This document shows positions 14,366 through 17,403 of a stretch of DNA of 17,403 nucleotides, piece by piece (position 1 is the first letter of the stretch; the number at the start of each line of letters is the position of its first letter). The position numbers and the translations under genes were made by a program. Where the stretch lies: positions 1 to 17,403 of the forward strand of contig USIY01000023.1 in the NCBI GenBank assembly GCA_900554845.1. The letters run 5' to 3'. The notes under the pieces are model-generated. The model searched no databases. It saw only the letters and a program-made list of their open reading frames with translations, and was not told where the DNA came from. The stretch comes from an uncultured Bacteroidales bacterium. GTDB lineage: Bacteria > Bacteroidota > Bacteroidia > Bacteroidales > Muribaculaceae.

Positions 14366-16789
14366 TCAGAATTCAAGAACGACCTCTTCGGCGGCGGGAA
14401 TCGTGACCTTACGGTTCTCGCCGTTGACTTTGACAGTGGTCTTGGCTCCATTTTCCGAGCGTAATGTCACTTTCTTTGCCATGCCGTCCTGCCAGTCGAT
14501 GTCCGCTTCAATACCTCCTCGTGCTCGAAGTCCTTTTACATAACCCGTTTTCCAGGCGCCGGGCAATGCCGGAAGGATAGTTATGGTCTCGGGAGTGGAC
14601 TGCATGATCATTTCGGCCACACCGGCGGTACCTCCGAAGTTGCCGTCGATCTGGAATGGAGCGTGCGCGTCAAGAAGATTAGGATATGTGCCGCCGCCGC
14701 GTCGGGCGTCCTTGCCCCGATAATTGTCCGGACTTACATAGGTCAGCAAAGTTCTGTAAGTATTGTATGCCTTTACGGCGTCCTTCAGACGGGCGAAAAG
14801 GTTGACTCTCCAGCCTGTGCTCCATCCTGTGGTCTTGTCACCTTTGATCTCCAAAGTCTTCTCCGCAGCCGCGGCAAGATCGGCATTTGTTTCGGGAGTG
14901 ATATGACGTCCAGGATACACCCCGTAGAGATGCGACTGATGACGGTGGTGGGGATCGGCGTCCGCCCAATCATAATACCATTCCTGCAGATTCCCTTTCT
15001 TCCCTATTTTATAAGGATGCAGTTTCTTGAGAGTCTTGTCGATACGTTTCACCAACGATTTGTCAACTCCCAGCTCCTTGGCTGCGTCGCGGGTATCCAT
15101 AAGACACTGACGGATCATGGCGAGATCCGCTGTTCCTCCATAAAGAGTTGCTCCCTTGTAACCGTTGTCGGTGACGTATACATTCTCCGGACTCGTGCCG
15201 GGGGATGTGATCAACTCACCTTTCTTTTCCACGAGCCAGTCGAGCGCGAACAATGCCGCCCCTTTCAGCGCCGGATAGTCTCGGAGCAACGCTTCTTTGT
15301 CCTTGGTGAAGAGATAGTGGTCCCAGATATGTGACGCGAGCCAGGCGCTCCCCATGTACCAGTTGGCCCATACCGGATCGCCATCCTTAAGTCCCACAGG
15401 ATTTGTCAGAGCCCATATGTCGGAATTGTGGGCCGCGGCCCAACCGCCGTTGTCAATGCCAAGATAATCTTTTGCCGTGACCTGTCCTGTGGTTTTTCCG
15501 GCCATATTGCCGATGAATTTCAGCAACGGCTCGTGCAGCTCGCTCAGATTGGTGGTCTCCGCCGGCCAATAATTCTCTTCAAGATTGATGTTTACCGTAT
15601 AGTTGCTGCTCCACGGCGCCAGCATGTACTCATTCCAAAGTCCCTGCAGATTTGCCGGTACACCGGGAGTACGAGAACATGAGATCAACAGATAACGGCC
15701 ATATTGGAAATACAGTTCCTCAAGATCGGGATTGGTCTGATGTTTGTCGCCGTACTGCAATAACTGTACATCGGTAGGCAAAGCGGCTATGTCAGGAGCT
15801 GTCTGGCCGAAATCCACGCTTACGCGGTCAAAGAGGTTCTTGTAGTCCCTCTGATGACGATTCAGAATCCGGTTATAGCCGGACTTCAGGGCCTGGTCCA
15901 TTCTGTTGCGTGCTATGGCCCTGTAATCCTTTCCCTCTGTGGCCGGATTCTTGTCATATCCGTTGAAACTTGTGGCATTGGTGAGATACAGAGTCAATGC
16001 ATTAACGCCTGTCGCTTTCAGTTGATTTCCTACAGCCTTGATCTGTCCACCTAAATTCATTGCCTTCAGCAATGTGTTGAAACGTGTGCCGCGCTCCGGA
16101 TCTAAGAAATTTTTCTTATTGAACGAGGTGTAACTCGGCAATCCATGAAAAGGTGCATATCCCGCCGAGGACAGCTCCGTGCCCGTAGCGGTGACCGTAT
16201 GAGGCAGTTGTGAGTCAAGACTGATCACGGCGTCGATACCGGCAGGGTCCTTGGTCATGATTCTCACCACAATAACAGAATCCGGGGCGGAAGCAAAATA
16301 TTCCGTAACCACAGGATAGCCGTTGGTGGTGTAAGTCGACATGGCCTTGGAGTTCGCGATGTCAAGTTCCCGGCGATAGTCCTTACGGTCGCCTTCCACA
16401 CGGTTCAGATAATCAACAGTCAACGTTCCGAGAGGCATGTAATTGTTGGTGTAATAACCTTGGACCTTGCGCTGCAGGGAGTCCGCCGCACGGTAATCCT
16501 CTCGCTCCAACGCCGCTCGTATTTCAGGAATGGCTTTGTAGGCTTCCGGATCATACGCCTCCGGACGAGGTTCGCCGCTCCATAGTGTTATGTCATTCAA
16601 CGACAATCGCTCACCTAATTCGTCTCCGTATACAATGGCTCCGATATTGCCGTTTCCTATTACCAATGCCTCCTCGAAAAATTTTGCGGGGCGGTCGTAC
16701 TTAAGTTTCATGTCGTTGGCGTGCGCGCTCAGAGCCATAACGGCGCTGACGGCCGCTGTCGCCACGAAAGGTAATGCAATGTTTTTCAT
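14366..16789 (-). CDS. Secreted glycoside hydrolase family 95 (alpha-L-fucosidase/alpha-L-galactosidase type)
   Basis: GH95 enzymes remove terminal alpha-1,2-linked L-fucose, or L-galactose, from plant or host glycans with inversion. The 807-residue product is full length, with a signal peptide (hydrophobic core ALPFVATAAVSAVMALSAHA, cleaved about residue 24). The N-terminal beta-sandwich opens with EEALVIGNGNIGAIVYG and LSLNDITLWSGEP, typical of the family. The (alpha/alpha)6 catalytic domain has the paired asparagines Asn400 and Asn402 (NINLEENYWP), the general acid Glu535 (SPGTSPENVY) and Asp715 (IDGNFGG); these match by order and context the N-N-E-D set known from bifidobacterial AfcA, so the enzyme should be active. 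The C-terminus is a short beta domain. Its ATG overlaps the stop of the esterase gene upstream (ATGA), pointing to coupled translation and a shared substrate. Fucose versus galactose specificity is not visible. Confidence 0.93.
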   Translation of the reverse strand: MKNIALPFVATAAVSAVMALSAHANDMKLKYDRPAKFFEEALVIGNGNIGAIVYGDELGERLSLNDITLWSGEPRPEAYDPEAYKAIPEIRAALEREDYRAADSLQRKVQGYYTNNYMPLGTLTVDYLNRVEGDRKDYRRELDIANSKAMSTYTTNGYPVVTEYFASAPDSVIVVRIMTKDPAGIDAVISLDSQLPHTVTATGTELSSAGYAPFHGLPSYTSFNKKNFLDPERGTRFNTLLKAMNLGGQIKAVGNQLKATGVNALTLYLTNATSFNGYDKNPATEGKDYRAIARNRMDQALKSGYNRILNRHQRDYKNLFDRVSVDFGQTAPDIAALPTDVQLLQYGDKHQTNPDLEELYFQYGRYLLISCSRTPGVPANLQGLWNEYMLAPWSSNYTVNINLEENYWPAETTNLSELHEPLLKFIGNMAGKTTGQVTAKDYLGIDNGGWAAAHNSDIWALTNPVGLKDGDPVWANWYMGSAWLASHIWDHYLFTKDKEALLRDYPALKGAALFALDWLVEKKGELITSPGTSPENVYVTDNGYKGATLYGGTADLAMIRQCLMDTRDAAKELGVDKSLVKRIDKTLKKLHPYKIGKKGNLQEWYYDWADADPHHRHQSHLYGVYPGRHITPETNADLAAAAEKTLEIKGDKTTGWSTGWRVNLFARLKDAVKAYNTYRTLLTYVSPDNYRGKDARRGGGTYPNLLDAHAPFQIDGNFGGTAGVAEMIMQSTPETITILPALPGAWKTGYVKGLRARGGIEADIDWQDGMAKKVTLRSENGAKTTVKVNGENRKVTIPAAEEVVLEF

Positions 16790-17403
16790 TTATGTGATGC
16801 TTCTGAATGATTCATAATCGCTGTTGCCACCCGTATTCCAGGGGTCTTCTTGTCACGTGGGTGGATGTCGTTCCACTCTCCCAAGTCTCCGTTTTTGATC
16901 CAATATGCGTTGTCGGTTTCTTCCGAGGCCTGTTTCTGTGACTCGCGCATTTCCTGCCAGGCCTTTCTACCCCCGATGTCCGAAGGATGAAGGAAATCCG
17001 CCAGTTCAAAAATATAGAACGGCATTGATGGATCGTTGAAACTTTTGCGCCAGTCGGCAATCAATGATTTCATCAACGACTTATATTCATGACGTATGTC
17101 AACGTCCGATTCCCCCTGATACCATATGGCGCCTCGGAACGGGATGTTTACAAAAGGAGCTATCAAACCGTTGTACAACACCGTGGGTGTCTGGAACCAG
17201 TCCGTCACGCCCGGAGTCGGAGGCATCTCGATAGCCGTTTTATGCTTCCAGTCCCCTTCGAGGGAGACTTCCGCGCCGTCTTCGAAGATAAGCTTGTGGG
17301 GTTTGTCGCTCACCACATAAGGACTGCCGTTGTTGCTCTGGACACGTATCGCAATTGAATTCGCCCCCGATTTCAGGACTCCGGCCGGTACTTTGTATAT
17401 TCT
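16786..17403 (-). CDS. Sialate O-acetylesterase-type SGNH carbohydrate esterase, 3' part (5' end outside window)
   Basis: The frame is open to the window edge (RIYKVPAGVLKSGANSI), so at least 205 residues of a longer gene are visible; the GTG at 17316 is an internal codon. The family removes O-acetyl groups from sugars and is normally exported. Seen here are the tail of the jelly-roll insert (IAIRVQSNNG), the core block RGAIWYQGESD (WYQGESD at 17104-17124), a helix YKSLMKSLIADWRKSF, PFYIFELADF, WQEMRESQ and the NDIHP motif with the likely catalytic His (codon 16861-16863). The nucleophile Ser should lie upstream. The protein stops about 25 residues after that His, earlier than the usual member, which continues with a beta-rich C-terminal part. 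The stop overlaps the GH95 start by four bases. Sialic acid is only the family name: acetylated plant sugars are equally possible. Confidence 0.85.
   Translation of the reverse strand, partial: RIYKVPAGVLKSGANSIAIRVQSNNGSPYVVSDKPHKLIFEDGAEVSLEGDWKHKTAIEMPPTPGVTDWFQTPTVLYNGLIAPFVNIPFRGAIWYQGESDVDIRHEYKSLMKSLIADWRKSFNDPSMPFYIFELADFLHPSDIGGRKAWQEMRESQKQASEETDNAYWIKNGDLGEWNDIHPRDKKTPGIRVATAIMNHSEASHK

Noticed and set aside
14356..14373. AATTCT/AGAATT hairpin between the converging GH43 and GH95 genes as a bidirectional terminator.
   Set aside because: The stem is only six mostly A/T pairs, overlaps the stop codons and has no T-runs; likely chance.

Overview
This window looks like chromosomal DNA of an anaerobic gut-type member of the Bacteroidales, possibly Muribaculaceae-like (the order is much surer than the family). 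Supporting signs are a sodium-pumping NADH:quinone oxidoreductase (NqrF), a Bacteroidales-style BioD, a BioG-BioC fusion, PorT-like outer-membrane barrels, excreted glycosidases with family GH43 and GH95 signatures, weak or absent Shine-Dalgarno sequences, and TAnnTTTG -7 boxes in the one good promoter region. Coding density is very high; no gap between genes exceeds about 120 bases, and I saw no tRNA, rRNA, CRISPR array, transposase or attachment site.

Layout. (1) 1-2238, plus strand: the 3' end of nqrF, then glyA 11 bases later, closed by a hairpin. (2) 2344-3979, plus strand: bioD, a DEDDy 3'-5' exonuclease and a small two-helix membrane protein. (3) 3999-6360, minus strand: a tight run of four genes: two paralogous outer-membrane beta-barrel proteins, a MIP18/SufT-type iron-sulfur protein and an LpxH-type UDP-2,3-diacylglucosamine diphosphatase. 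(4) 6361-6476: a divergent promoter region with two facing, interlocked -7 boxes. (5) 6477-12733, plus strand: priA, then bioA, bioF and a fused bioG-bioC, with bioA/bioF and bioF/bioGC overlapping. (6) 12756-17403: a carbohydrate-degradation segment: a secreted GH43 enzyme (plus) converging on a secreted GH95 enzyme (minus), whose start codon overlaps the stop of a partial SGNH/sialate O-acetylesterase-type gene that runs off the window.

How the genes work together. BioC methylates malonyl-ACP, fatty-acid synthesis extends it to pimeloyl-ACP methyl ester, BioG removes the methyl group, BioF makes KAPA, BioA makes DAPA and BioD makes dethiobiotin. The whole route except BioB is therefore here, but split: bioD lies about 6 kb upstream of the rest. 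The right edge looks like part of a polysaccharide utilisation locus in which a deacetylase and two exo-glycosidases trim a decorated plant or host glycan. Nothing in the window stands out as a wholly new system; the most interesting points are the BioG-BioC fusion, the interlocked promoters with a probably leaderless priA, and a C-terminally short esterase translationally coupled to GH95.
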